Source: an uncultured Rhodocyclaceae bacterium
Lineage (GTDB): Bacteria; Pseudomonadota; Gammaproteobacteria; Burkholderiales; Rhodocyclaceae
DNA: 64,000 bases
Direction of reading: 5' to 3'
Assembly (NCBI GenBank): GCA_907163075.1
Contig: CAJQTY010000002.1
Span: forward strand, 496,001 to 560,000
Each line of letters opens with the position of its first letter. Position 1 is the first letter of the stretch. The position numbers and the translations under genes were made by a program. A model generated the notes under the pieces. The model ran no database searches, was not told the origin of the DNA, and saw only the letters and a list, made by a program, of their open reading frames with translations. Below, piece after piece: positions 54,566-63,777 of this stretch.

Positions 54566-54872
54566 CCCGCTCAAGAGCGCCATCGCGCTAGCCTACAGCC
54601 AGACCGACGCGGCGCCGCGGGTGGTCGCCAAAGGGCGCGGCGTAATCGCCGAGAAGATCATTGAGCGGGCGCGCGAACACGGCGTTTATGTGCACGAGTC
54701 GCCGGAACTGGTCTCGCTGCTCATGCAGATCGACCTCGACCAGCGCATCCCGGCGCAGCTCTATATCGTCGTTGCAGAATTGCTGGCCTGGATCTATCGC
54801 CTGGAAAGCGGACAGCCAGTCGCCGCCGCGCCGGTTCTCTCGGCGTTGCCGGAAGCGCTCGAAGAAAGCTGA
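54546..54872 (+). CDS. FlhB C-terminal-domain-like protein
   Basis: 108 residues resembling the cytoplasmic domain of FlhB/EscU export-switch proteins: LKSAIALAYSQTDAAPRVVAKGRGVIAEKIIERAREHGVYVHESPELVSLLMQIDLDQRIP. It has no TM part and lacks the NPTH autocleavage motif, with the corresponding segment reading TDAAPR. Such stand-alone FlhB-like proteins are found beside fliK in betaproteobacteria and may substitute for the FlhB C-domain. Confidence 0.82.
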   Translation: MSKPENNPLKSAIALAYSQTDAAPRVVAKGRGVIAEKIIERAREHGVYVHESPELVSLLMQIDLDQRIPAQLYIVVAELLAWIYRLESGQPVAAAPVLSALPEALEES

Positions 54873-55019
54873 CGGGGCGGCCAATCGATGCGCCCATGGT
54901 CTGGCGCCGGCCGCACAAACCAGTCCGCGCGAGCATTTCGCGGCATCCACATGCGTTTTTTTTCGCTGCCGCGGAATATGCTTTACACTTCTTCCTGCCG
55001 CCCGTTCTCTGGATAAAAA

Positions 55020-55823
55020 ATGGAAGAAATCGAATTTCAGGCCGGTTCCGAACACTACCCGCCTCAATTTGAGCTTGAGCAATCCGACGACTACAGTCAG
55101 TATTTGCTGCATTCGAAGCCGGAAATCCTTGCCGTGCTTCGTTCCCTGATCAAAAAGGGAGGAATGATCACGGTCCATTTCGATCAGGGTCATTCGTTTC
55201 TGCTGACGACGATGATTGCGCTCAGCGCCGACAACAACGAGTTCATCCTCGATCTTGGCAGCGATGACGAGATGAACCGGAAAGCGCTGATCGCCAAGAA
55301 ACTGATTTTGACGACGATCATCGACAAAGTGAAAGTCCAGTTCAGCGTGAACTCGCTGACCCAAACGCAAAGCGACGGACGTCCCGCGTTTGTCGGCAGC
55401 GTGCCGGAAAGTCTGTTGCGCCTGCAGCGCCGCGAATTTTTTCGGCTATCGACACCGATTGCCAATCCGGTCATGCTCAAGGCCACAATCAGACGCACCG
55501 ATGGCAGCGCATTGAATATCGAACTGCCGCTGCTCGACATCAGCGGCGGCGGAGTCGGCCTGATGGTTGCGCTCGACCAGGCGCGACACTTCCAAAGCGG
55601 CGATACCTTGACCGACAGCAAGACGATGCTGCCCAACGAGGGTTTGCTGGTCGCCACACTGTGCGTGCGCAACCTGTTTGATGTCACGGCCCGCAACGGA
55701 GCACACTTTGTTCGCGTGGGTTGCGAGTTCGTGAATTTGCCCGCGCAACGGCTGACCATGGTGCAGCGTTACATCACGCGCGTCGAACGCGAACGTAAGG
55801 CGCGGTTGACCGGCATGGGCTGA
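55020..55823 (+). CDS. ycgR: YcgR-type flagellar brake protein (PilZN-PilZ)
   Basis: 267 residues. An N-terminal YcgR/PilZN domain (about 15-120) is followed by a PilZ domain with the c-di-GMP motifs RREFFRLSTP (RxxxR) and DISGGGVGL (D/NxSxxG). Binding c-di-GMP would slow or bias the flagellar motor. Stand-alone gene, ATG 55020, after a 147-bp gap that shows no other gene. A bidirectional terminator follows 8 nt after the stop. Confidence 0.88.
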   Translation: MEEIEFQAGSEHYPPQFELEQSDDYSQYLLHSKPEILAVLRSLIKKGGMITVHFDQGHSFLLTTMIALSADNNEFILDLGSDDEMNRKALIAKKLILTTIIDKVKVQFSVNSLTQTQSDGRPAFVGSVPESLLRLQRREFFRLSTPIANPVMLKATIRRTDGSALNIELPLLDISGGGVGLMVALDQARHFQSGDTLTDSKTMLPNEGLLVATLCVRNLFDVTARNGAHFVRVGCEFVNLPAQRLTMVQRYITRVERERKARLTGMG

Positions 55824-55830
55824 AACAAAA

Positions 55831-55853
55831 AACGGCACCACGCAGGTGCCGTT
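55831..55853. terminator. bidirectional Rho-independent-type terminator between ycgR and fliE
   Basis: Stem AACGGCACC (55831-55839) / GGTGCCGTT (55845-55853) with loop ACGCA, preceded on the plus strand by an A-rich run and followed by TTGTT. It sits 8 nt after the ycgR stop and 26 nt past the fliE stop, so it can end both convergent transcripts. Confidence 0.8.
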
Positions 55854-55878
55854 GTTCGCTCGAAGCCGGAGAGTCCCT

Positions 55879-56202
55879 TTAAATCTGCATATTCATCACA
55901 TCGTGATAGGCTGTCACGAGTTTGTTGCGCACCTGAACCATCTCCTGGAACGAGACGTTGGCTTTTTGCAGCGAGATCATGACGTCGTGCAGATTGGCGT
56001 TGCCGTCGCCGGCGGCAAAATTTGCCGCCATGCCTTCCGCCTTCTGCTGCGTCTGATTGACCTGATCAATCGAATTCTGAAGAATCTGGGCGAAGTCCGC
56101 GCCGCCCGCCGGGGCGCTCTGCACCTCGGATACGCGGTTGCCGGCCTGGGCCGCGGTGGCCCGCAAAACGCTCAACATCTGATCAATGCCCTGGGTATCC
56201 AT
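55879..56202 (-). CDS. fliE: flagellar hook-basal body complex protein FliE
   Basis: 107 residues from ATG 56202, with GGAGAGG just upstream; a longer TTG start is not needed. The C-terminal helix LHDVMISLQKANVSFQEMVQVRNKLVTAYHDVMNMQI is the FliE signature. FliE links the MS ring to the rod. Unusually it is on the opposite strand from fliF, behind flrC, and has its own sigma-54 site. Confidence 0.94.
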   Translation of the reverse strand: MDTQGIDQMLSVLRATAAQAGNRVSEVQSAPAGGADFAQILQNSIDQVNQTQQKAEGMAANFAAGDGNANLHDVMISLQKANVSFQEMVQVRNKLVTAYHDVMNMQI

Positions 56203-56234
56203 TTGCCTCTCCAAACACGCTTGCCACTATCCGT

Positions 56235-56250
56235 TGCAAAAAGCACGCCA
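56235..56250 (-). promoter_or_regulatory. sigma-54 promoter upstream of fliE
   Basis: On the minus strand TGGCGTGCTTTTTGCA matches the RpoN consensus TGGCACG-N4-TTGCA at all GG/GC positions and the complete -12 TTGCA. It ends 32 nt before the fliE ATG. FlrC, the enhancer-binding activator, is encoded immediately upstream. Confidence 0.72.
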
Positions 56251-56278
56251 GACTGCTGCAGCCTGCCCGAACGCCTTG

Positions 56279-57622
56279 TCACTCGTTGAACAAACCCGCG
56301 TCCCGGAACTGTTTGAGCTTGTAACGCAAGGTTCGTTCCGACATTCCAAGACGTTCGCCGGCCAGCTTGCGCGAGCCGGCGACTGCGGCCAGCGTATCCA
56401 GAATATGCTCGCGCTCCAAGTCCCTCATGTTATCGGACTTTATATCGCCCGGCAGCACTGCGGCCGGCGATGTGTCAGCCGGGGCCGCTAGCGGCGACAG
56501 GTTGAGATGCAGCGCAGCGGCCTCGACCGTCTCGCCGGCGGCAAAGATCACGGCACGCTGCATGACGTTTTCCAGCTCGCGCACATTGCCGGGCCAGGCA
56601 TGCCCGCTCAGCACGGCCTCGGCGGCCGGCGACAATTGCAGGCCGGGGCGCCCGGAGCGGCCCCCGTGCTCGGCAAGGAAATGCCGCGCCAGAGAAATAA
56701 TATCCCCCGGGCGCTGGCGCAGCGACGGGATCAGCAGCGGAAACACGTTGAGCCGGTAATAGACGTCCTCGCGCAGGACCCCCTTGGCCACCGCTGCGGC
56801 CATGTCGCGATTGGAGGTGGCGATGATCCGGATATTCAGGGCCACCGGCTTCTTGCCGCCAACCCGTTCGACTTCACGCTCCTGCAGCACGCGCAAGAGC
56901 TTGGCCTGCAGTCCGAGCGGCATCTCCGTCACCTCGTCGAGCAGCAGCGTCCCGTTTTGCGCCTGCTCGAACTTGCCGGCCTGGGCTTGCTGAGCGCCGG
57001 TAAAGGCGCCCTTCTCGTAGCCGAACAACGTTGCCTCAAGCAGGCTGTCCGGGATGGCCGCGCAGTTGATGGCGACAAATGGGCCGTTGCGGCGGGCCGA
57101 ATGATGGTGGATGTAGCGTGCAACGACCTCCTTGCCGACACCGCTTTCGCCGGTCAGCAGGACCGTCGTGTCGGTCTGCGCGACGCGCGTCGCCAGCGCA
57201 AAGAGATTGCGGCTGACCGGGTCGCTGGCGATCACCCGCTCGTCATCGAGCACTTCCGGCAGCCGGTAGCGCGCTACGTGTTCGAGCAATGCCTTCGGCT
57301 CGAACGGCTTGAGCAGGAAGTCGCAGGCGCCGCAGCGCATGGCTTCGACCGCCCGGTCAACTTCGGCAAAGGCGGTCATCAGCACCACCGGCAGATGCGG
57401 GTAACGGGCGCGAATCTCCTTGAGCAGCGTAATGCCGTCCATCGGCATCATGCGCACGTCGCTGACCACCAGCGCCACGGCCAGCGTGTCGAGGAGGTTG
57501 AGCGCCTCCTCCCCGCCGGCGGCGGAAACCGCCGCCTGCCCGGCCAGTTCGAGCGTATCGCACACCGCTTCACGTAGATTGGGGTCGTCCTCGACAACCA
57601 GTATCGGTAATCCCTTAGCCAT
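56279..57622 (-). CDS. flrC: sigma-54-dependent response regulator FlrC/FleR
   Basis: 447 residues. Receiver domain (VVEDDPNLREAVCDTL, phospho-Asp in VSDVRMMPMDG), AAA+ domain (LTGESGVGKEVVARYI Walker A, GAFTGA loop contacting sigma-54, VLQEREVERVGG) and a Fis-type HTH (AGSRKLAGERLGMSERTLRYKLK). It activates the later flagellar genes, including fliE through the site just downstream. It overlaps the kinase gene by 8 nt. Confidence 0.92.
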   Translation of the reverse strand: MAKGLPILVVEDDPNLREAVCDTLELAGQAAVSAAGGEEALNLLDTLAVALVVSDVRMMPMDGITLLKEIRARYPHLPVVLMTAFAEVDRAVEAMRCGACDFLLKPFEPKALLEHVARYRLPEVLDDERVIASDPVSRNLFALATRVAQTDTTVLLTGESGVGKEVVARYIHHHSARRNGPFVAINCAAIPDSLLEATLFGYEKGAFTGAQQAQAGKFEQAQNGTLLLDEVTEMPLGLQAKLLRVLQEREVERVGGKKPVALNIRIIATSNRDMAAAVAKGVLREDVYYRLNVFPLLIPSLRQRPGDIISLARHFLAEHGGRSGRPGLQLSPAAEAVLSGHAWPGNVRELENVMQRAVIFAAGETVEAAALHLNLSPLAAPADTSPAAVLPGDIKSDNMRDLEREHILDTLAAVAGSRKLAGERLGMSERTLRYKLKQFRDAGLFNE

Positions 57623-58817
57623 TGTTTCCCCGTTGTTGTTGGTCGGCAGCAGCGCTCGGCAAGCACAGAACGAACTCTGAACCGGCTCCCGGCGTCGAAC
57701 TGACGTTGATGCCGCCGCCGTGCGCGCGGGCTACGCCAAGAGCGATCGCCAGCCCGAGCCCCGTTCCCTGACCGCGCGTGGTGAAAAAGGGTTCGAAAAT
57801 CCGTGCCTGCGCTTCCGGCGCGATGCCCTCGCCCGTATCGCGCACGCCGATTTTCACCTGCCGGCCGGCGACGACCGCGCTCAAGACGACTTCGGCAGCG
57901 CCGTCGCGGCGTCCTTCGCAGGCCTGAAGGGCGTTTTCCAACAGGTTCAGGAGCGCGCCTCCGAGCGCCTTGCGGCTACCCGTGATTACAGCGTCGCCGA
58001 CCTCGGTGCTGACGCCGAACCGCACTCCCTTTTCGCGGCACAGCGGTTCCATCGTCTGCGCCGCGTCGGCGATCAGTGAGGCGGCAGGAATGACGTCGCG
58101 ACCGATGCTCTCGCCGCGCGCGAACAGGAGAACGTCCTGGATCAGTCGTTCGAGGCGCTTCAACTGCTCGGTCGCCTTGCCGGCGAAGCGCGCGCGCGCG
58201 GCATCGGAGAGTTCAGGCTGCGCCAGGTTGGCGCTGTAGAGCAGGGCGGTCGCCAGCGGCGTGCGCAACTGGTGCGCCAGCGAGGCCGCCATTTCGCCCA
58301 TCGCCGCCAGACGCTGGTTGCGCTCGACGTTGGCCTTGAGTTCATGCGCAACGGTGATGTCGTGAATCAGCAGCAGCCGGCCACCGGCCGAATCGAGCGG
58401 GCTTTCGGCGATCGCCACCCGTCGCGCATCAAGTTGCCACTCGTCCGGGGCGTCGGTTGCCACCAGCCTGGCCTTCGCCAGCAGCGGCCAGTCACTGGTT
58501 ATTATGGCTTCGCCAAACATCTGGCGGGCGACCGGATTGGCTTCGCTGACCGCCGCGCTGCTGTCGAGAACCACGACGCCCGCCGGCAAGGCATTGAGCA
58601 GCAGGGAAAGCCGCTCGGAAAGCGCTTCTTTTTCCTGGTACTGTCGGCGCAACTCGCCGTTGGCGACGGCCAGTTCGGTGGTCAACGATGCAACACGGCC
58701 TTGCAGGCTCCCGTAAGCCTGGGTCAGTTCAAGCGAAACCTGGTTGAAAACGTCGAAGGCGCGCTGCAATTCTTGCGCTTTCATTTCCGGAGCCGGTATT
58801 TGCGCCGCGTCGCTCAT
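57615..58817 (-). CDS. flrB: sensor histidine kinase FlrB/FleS
   Basis: 400 residues from ATG 58817; an in-frame TTG lies 7 codons upstream. Soluble: no TM. N-terminal coiled coil, PAS-like domain (LLNALPAGVVVLDSSAAVSEANP), HisKA with SLAHQLRTPLATALLY and HATPase with [47 protein letters not shown]. It phosphorylates FlrC in response to basal-body assembly in related systems. Divergent from fliF with a 104-bp shared upstream region. Confidence 0.9.
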   Translation of the reverse strand: MSDAAQIPAPEMKAQELQRAFDVFNQVSLELTQAYGSLQGRVASLTTELAVANGELRRQYQEKEALSERLSLLLNALPAGVVVLDSSAAVSEANPVARQMFGEAIITSDWPLLAKARLVATDAPDEWQLDARRVAIAESPLDSAGGRLLLIHDITVAHELKANVERNQRLAAMGEMAASLAHQLRTPLATALLYSANLAQPELSDAARARFAGKATEQLKRLERLIQDVLLFARGESIGRDVIPAASLIADAAQTMEPLCREKGVRFGVSTEVGDAVITGSRKALGGALLNLLENALQACEGRRDGAAEVVLSAVVAGRQVKIGVRDTGEGIAPEAQARIFEPFFTTRGQGTGLGLAIALGVARAHGGGINVSSTPGAGSEFVLCLPSAAADQQQRGNNG

Positions 58818-58921
58818 TCGATGGGAAATCCCGTGCAATTAACAGCTACAATAGTAGAATATTTCTCAGCACATTTCGCTTTTTGCTTGATTAATCGCAG
58901 AGTTAACACATTATCGCAAGC

Positions 58922-60637
58922 ATGGCGGCTACCGGAACCAACACCCAGACTGCGACAGGCGTAGAAAGACTGACTGAACGTCTGCGCGACGCACTGGCGC
59001 GGTTAAGCAACCAGCAGAAGATTCTGCTGATGGTTTCGGTCGCCGCGGTCATTGCCCTGCTGGTCGCCGGCAGTACCTGGCTCAAGCAATCTGACTACCG
59101 CATTCTGTTCTCCAACATCGCTGAGCGCGACGGCGGCGCGATCATCGCCGCCCTCGACCAGATGAACGTCCCCTACCGATTCAATGACGGCGGCGGCGCC
59201 ATCCTGATCCCCAGTGAGAGGGTGCATGAAGTTCGCCTACGCCTGGCGGCGCAGGGCTTGCCGAAGAGCGGCGGCGTCGGTTTCGAGCTGATGGAGAACC
59301 AGAAATTCGGCATCAGCCAGTTTGCCGAACAGGTTAACTACCAGCGCGGCCTAGAGGGCGAGCTGTCGCGGACGATCCAGTCGATCGGCGCGGTGCAGGC
59401 GGCGCGTGTGCACCTGGCGATCCCCAAGCCGACCGTATTCGTGCGCGAGGAATTGAAGCCCTCGGCCTCGGTGCTGATCAATCTTTACCCCGGGCGCCTG
59501 CTCGACCCCTCGCAGATCGCCGGCGTCCAGAACCTGGTCGCCGCCAGCGTGCCGAATCTGGCCGTCTCCAGTGTCACGCTGATCGACCAGAGCGGCGCCA
59601 TGCTCTCCCAGCTCAAGAGCAAGCTGATGGAGGCCGGCCTCGATCCGACGCAGATCAAGTACGTCCAGGAAATCGAGGCCAACGCCGGCAAGCGCGTCGA
59701 AGACATTCTCCTGCCGATCGTTGGTCAGGGTAATGTGCGTGTCCAGATCGCCGCTGACATCGATTTCTCTCAGAACGAGCAGACCGCCGAGACGCACCGC
59801 CCGAACACGACGCCGCCGGACATCAGCATTCGCAGCCAGCAGACCAGCGAATCGGCGAGCGCCACGCCCTCGGCGCTGGGCATTCCGGGCGCGCTAAGCA
59901 ACCAGCCGCCGGTTCCGGCCAGCGCGCCGCTGACACAACCGGCGGTACCCGGCGCCGGCACGGCTCCCGCCCCCGCCGGCCAGCCGCTGCCCGGCCAGGT
60001 CAATGCGGCCGGTGTCCAGGCGCCAATCGCCAGCGTCGCCCAGCCGCTCAGCACGCGCAAGGATTCGACGATCAATTACGAACTCGACAAGACCATCCGC
60101 CACACCAAGCAATCGGTCGGTACCATCAAGCGCCTGTCGGCCGCGGTCGTCGTCAATCACCGCAAGGACGCCAAGGGGCTGGTCAAACCGCTCGCCGACG
60201 CGGAACTCAAGCAGATCAACGATCTGGTCAAGGAGGCCATGGGTTACAACAAGGATCGCGGCGACACGGTCTCGGTGGCCAACGCCCCGTTCACGACCAT
60301 CGAGCGCAATGACCTGGAAATTCCACTCTGGAAGGACCCCGAGAATATCTCGCTGTTCAAGGAACTCTTCAAATACCTGATGATCGCCGCCATCATAGCC
60401 TACCTCGTGTTCAAGGTGATCATGCCGCTGAGCAAGACCATGCTCGAACCGCCGCCGAGTCCGGAGAGCAAGTCCCTGGGGGGCAACGTCGATATTGTCG
60501 ACGAAGAGGAAAACCAGCCGCCTTCGGCCGCCGAGAGCCTGCAACGAAAGCTCGAGGAGGCGCGCGAGCTGGCGCAGCAGGACCCGAAGGTAGTCGCCAA
60601 CATTATCAGGGACTGGACGGGCGCCAATGCCAGCTGA
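58922..60637 (+). CDS. fliF: flagellar MS-ring protein FliF
   Basis: 571 residues. TM segment at about 35-55, then the YscJ/FliF domain (YRILFSNIAERDGGAIIAALDQMNVPYRF, GLPKSGGVGFELMENQKFGISQFAEQVNYQRGLEGELSRTI) and a second TM near residue 485. A Pro/Ala-rich stretch of about 50 residues (about 315-370) lies in the middle. The C-terminal tail that binds FliG ends NIIRDWTGANAS. First gene of the fliFGHIJ run. Confidence 0.95.
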   Translation: MAATGTNTQTATGVERLTERLRDALARLSNQQKILLMVSVAAVIALLVAGSTWLKQSDYRILFSNIAERDGGAIIAALDQMNVPYRFNDGGGAILIPSERVHEVRLRLAAQGLPKSGGVGFELMENQKFGISQFAEQVNYQRGLEGELSRTIQSIGAVQAARVHLAIPKPTVFVREELKPSASVLINLYPGRLLDPSQIAGVQNLVAASVPNLAVSSVTLIDQSGAMLSQLKSKLMEAGLDPTQIKYVQEIEANAGKRVEDILLPIVGQGNVRVQIAADIDFSQNEQTAETHRPNTTPPDISIRSQQTSESASATPSALGIPGALSNQPPVPASAPLTQPAVPGAGTAPAPAGQPLPGQVNAAGVQAPIASVAQPLSTRKDSTINYELDKTIRHTKQSVGTIKRLSAAVVVNHRKDAKGLVKPLADAELKQINDLVKEAMGYNKDRGDTVSVANAPFTTIERNDLEIPLWKDPENISLFKELFKYLMIAAIIAYLVFKVIMPLSKTMLEPPPSPESKSLGGNVDIVDEEENQPPSAAESLQRKLEEARELAQQDPKVVANIIRDWTGANAS

Positions 60638-61625
60638 AGACGGCATCGAAAAGAGTGCGATCCTGCTCATTGCCCTGGGCGAGGATTTCGCTTCCGAGGT
60701 GCTCAAGCACCTTGGCCCGAAAGAGGTGCAGAAGCTCGGGCATGCCATGGCCGCCCTCAAGTCGGTGCAGCGCACCAAGGTGGAAGAGGTGCTCGCGGAT
60801 TTTCACAAGACGGCCAACGAATCGGCCGCGGTGCACGTCGATACCGATGCCTACGTCCGCTCGGTGCTGACCAAGGCGCTCGGCGACGACAAGGCGGCGA
60901 ACCTGATCTCGCGCATCCTGCAGGGCGGCGAGACGAACGGCATCGAAGGCCTCAAATGGATGGACGCACCGACCGTTGCCGACCTCATCCGCAATGAGCA
61001 CCCGCAGATCATCGCCACCATTCTCGTGCACCTTGAGCACGACCATGCCAGCGATATTCTCAACCACTTCACCGAACGCCTGCGCAACGACGTGGTCCTG
61101 CGCATCGCGACGCTCGAGGGCATTCAGCCGGAAGCGCTGAGGGAGCTGAACGACGTCATGCTGCGTCTGCTCTCGGGCTCGGCCAACATCAAGAAGTCGG
61201 CCATGGGTGGAGTGCGCACCGTTGCGGAGATTCTCAATTTCATGGGCACCGCCAACGAAACCACGGTGGTCGATTCGATCCGCGAATACGACCCCGACCT
61301 GGCGCAAAAAATTCTCGACGAAATGTTTGTCTTCGAGAACCTGCTCGACCTCGACGATCGCGGCGTCCAGTTGCTGCTGCGTGAAATCCAGTCCGACTCG
61401 CTGATCCTGGCCATGAAGGGCGCTTCCGAGCCCTTGCGCGAGAAGATTTTCAAGAACATGTCGCAGCGCGCCTCGGAAATGCTGCGCGAAGACCTCGAAT
61501 CGCGTGGCCCGGTACGCCTCTCGGAAGTTGAAAGCGAACAGAAGGAAATCCTCAAGATCGTCCGCCGCTTAGCGGACGAAGGCCAGATCGTGCTTGGCGG
61601 CGCGGGTGGCGAGGAAATGGTCTGA
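60627..61625 (+). CDS. fliG: flagellar motor switch protein FliG
   Basis: 332 residues, full length. EHPQIIATILVHLEHDHASDIL and SGSANIKKSAMGGVRTVAEILN mark the middle domain; LDDRGVQLLLREIQSDSLILAMKGASEPLREKIFKNMSQRASEMLRED is the torque-generating C-domain with its charged helix. It starts 11 nt before the end of fliF. Confidence 0.96.
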   Translation: MPAEDGIEKSAILLIALGEDFASEVLKHLGPKEVQKLGHAMAALKSVQRTKVEEVLADFHKTANESAAVHVDTDAYVRSVLTKALGDDKAANLISRILQGGETNGIEGLKWMDAPTVADLIRNEHPQIIATILVHLEHDHASDILNHFTERLRNDVVLRIATLEGIQPEALRELNDVMLRLLSGSANIKKSAMGGVRTVAEILNFMGTANETTVVDSIREYDPDLAQKILDEMFVFENLLDLDDRGVQLLLREIQSDSLILAMKGASEPLREKIFKNMSQRASEMLREDLESRGPVRLSEVESEQKEILKIVRRLADEGQIVLGGAGGEEMV

Positions 61626-61638
61626 GCACGTCGCCGCC

Positions 61639-62337
61639 ATGACCGGCTTCGTCCCGAAAGAGAAGCTCACCGCCTACGAACGCTGGGAGCTTGCCGCCTT
61701 CGACGAGGCGGAACAGACGGCCAAGCGCGCGGCCCGCCCGGCACCACCCGTTCCCGCGCGGCCGACGCCTGCTCCAGCCAGCACGGCGGACCATGACGAT
61801 CAACCTCCGGTTGTCCTGCCGACGGCGGCCGACATCGAGCGCATGCATATCGAGGCGCACCAGCAGGGCTACGCGGCCGGCTACCAGGAAGGCATTGCCC
61901 AGGCTAACGCGACGGCGGCTGCGATCGACGCGGTGATGAGCAACCTGCAACAATCGCTCAAGGAGGTCGATCAGCACGTTGCCGAGCAGTTGCTGGCCAC
62001 CGCCGTGGAAATCGCCAGCCAGATGCTGCGCCAGAGTCTGCGCGTCAGGCCGGAGCTGCTGCTGCCGGTGGTGCGCGAGGCCGTCGCCGCGCTGCACCAG
62101 CATTCCGGCCATCCAGCGCTTTTCGCCCACCCACAGGACGTGGCGCTGATTCGTAAGCATCTTGGCGATCAGCTTGCACACAGCAACTGGCGAATCATCG
62201 AAGATGCCGCGCTGACCGCCGGTGGATGCCGTGTCGAGCTGGGCGCCAGCGAAGTCGACGCGACGCTGGAGACGCGCTGGCGGCGGGTGATCGAGTCGAT
62301 CGGAATCAGCCAGGAGTGGCTGATCGACAAACCATGA
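61639..62337 (+). CDS. fliH: flagellar assembly protein FliH
   Basis: 232 residues from ATG 61639 ([22 protein letters not shown]), which avoids the 32-nt overlap with fliG given by an earlier start. The Gly-rich helix [15 protein letters not shown] is the FliH/YscL GxxxG signature, followed by the E/V-type stator region [32 protein letters not shown]. It regulates FliI in the export apparatus. Confidence 0.9.
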   Translation: MTGFVPKEKLTAYERWELAAFDEAEQTAKRAARPAPPVPARPTPAPASTADHDDQPPVVLPTAADIERMHIEAHQQGYAAGYQEGIAQANATAAAIDAVMSNLQQSLKEVDQHVAEQLLATAVEIASQMLRQSLRVRPELLLPVVREAVAALHQHSGHPALFAHPQDVALIRKHLGDQLAHSNWRIIEDAALTAGGCRVELGASEVDATLETRWRRVIESIGISQEWLIDKP

Positions 62338-62350
62338 GGCGCGCACCGGC

Positions 62351-63769
62351 ATGAACGACTTTGCACCCAGAGACCATCTGGCTGGCTGGCGCGGCTTTCT
62401 CGAAAACTGCCGCGAAGCCGTGACGCAAGCTGTCCCGCTGTTGCCGAGCGGGCACCTGACGCGCATCAACGGCCTGGTGATGGAGGCGTCCGGCCTCAAA
62501 TTGCCGCTCGGCAGTTCATGCCGGATTCTTCCCATCGGCGGGTCGCCGATCGAAGCCGAAGTTGTCGGTTTCAACGGCGAGCGGCTGTTCCTCATGCCAT
62601 CGGAGGATGTCTACGGCCTGTCGCCCGGCGCCCGGGTCGTCGCGATCGAAACGCCGACACCGCCGCCAAAACTGGGGCAGCCCATTCCGGCCAGGCGGCG
62701 CGCGATCGATCGCGCCAAGCTGCTGCCGGTCGGCGACGCACTGCTCGGCCGCATCCTCGACGGCGCCGGTCGCCCACTGGACAAAAACGGCCCGCTCAGC
62801 GCCGATACCCTGCGCCCACTCCAGGGTCGTCCGATCAACCCGATGTCGCGCGCGCCGATCGAGCAGTCGCTGGATGTCGGGGTGCGCGCCATCAACGCGC
62901 TGCTGACCGTCGGCCGCGGCCAGCGCATGGGACTCTTTGCCGGTTCAGGCGTTGGCAAGAGCGTCCTGCTCGGCATGATGGCGCGCTATACCGAAGCACA
63001 AATCATCGTCGTCGGACTGATCGGCGAGCGCGGCCGTGAAGTAAAGGAATTCATCGAGCAGATTCTCGGCGAGGAAGGCCTGCGCCGCTCCGTCGTCGTC
63101 GCCGCGCCGGCCGACGTCAGTCCGTTGATGCGCCTGCAGGGCGCCGCCTACGCCACGTCGATCGCCGAACATTTTCGCGACCAGGGTCGGCATGTGCTGC
63201 TGATCATGGATTCGCTCACCCGCTACGCGATGGCGCAACGCGAGATTGCACTGGCCATCGGCGAACCGCCGGTCACGCGCGGCTACCCGCCCTCGGTCTT
63301 CGCCCGACTGCCACAGCTTGTCGAACGCGCTGGCAACGGCGCCGATGGTGGCGGTTCGATCACCGCTTTCTATACGGTGCTGGCCGAAGGCGACGACCAG
63401 CAGGATCCGATCGCCGATGCCGCACGCGCCATCCTCGACGGTCACGTCGTGCTTTCACGGACTTTGGCCGATGCCGGCCATTACCCGGCAATCGACATCG
63501 AACAGTCGATCTCGCGGGCCATGGTCAATCTGATCACGCCGCAGCACTTCGAGCAGATCCGTCACTTCAAGCAACTCTTCTCGCGCTACCAGCGTTCGCG
63601 CGATCTGATCAGTGTCGGCGCCTACGCGGCTGGCACCGACCCGTTGCTCGACCAGGCGATCAAGCTCTACCCCGCATTCGAAGGCTTCCTGCAACAAACG
63701 CTGGGCGAGCGTGCCGATTTTGAGAGCAGCGCCGATCGACTTTACGCCCTGTTTGGCGCCCGCCGCTGA
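62351..63769 (+). CDS. fliI: flagellar export ATPase FliI
   Basis: 472 residues. Walker [16 protein letters not shown], Walker [40 protein letters not shown] and [19 protein letters not shown] are all standard. It hydrolyses ATP to unfold or load export substrates in the flagellar type III system. 13 nt after fliH. Confidence 0.97.
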   Translation: MNDFAPRDHLAGWRGFLENCREAVTQAVPLLPSGHLTRINGLVMEASGLKLPLGSSCRILPIGGSPIEAEVVGFNGERLFLMPSEDVYGLSPGARVVAIETPTPPPKLGQPIPARRRAIDRAKLLPVGDALLGRILDGAGRPLDKNGPLSADTLRPLQGRPINPMSRAPIEQSLDVGVRAINALLTVGRGQRMGLFAGSGVGKSVLLGMMARYTEAQIIVVGLIGERGREVKEFIEQILGEEGLRRSVVVAAPADVSPLMRLQGAAYATSIAEHFRDQGRHVLLIMDSLTRYAMAQREIALAIGEPPVTRGYPPSVFARLPQLVERAGNGADGGGSITAFYTVLAEGDDQQDPIADAARAILDGHVVLSRTLADAGHYPAIDIEQSISRAMVNLITPQHFEQIRHFKQLFSRYQRSRDLISVGAYAAGTDPLLDQAIKLYPAFEGFLQQTLGERADFESSADRLYALFGARR

Positions 63770-63777
63770 GTTCGCAC

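Noticed and set aside
58868-58892. Possible sigma-54 site in the flrB-fliF intergenic region (CAGCAC...TTTGCT)
   Set aside because: Spacing between the -24-like and -12-like elements is several bases too long.
58886-58920. TTGATT/ATTATC pair as a fliF promoter
   Set aside because: The start site would fall within a few bases of the fliF ATG, leaving no room for a ribosome binding site.
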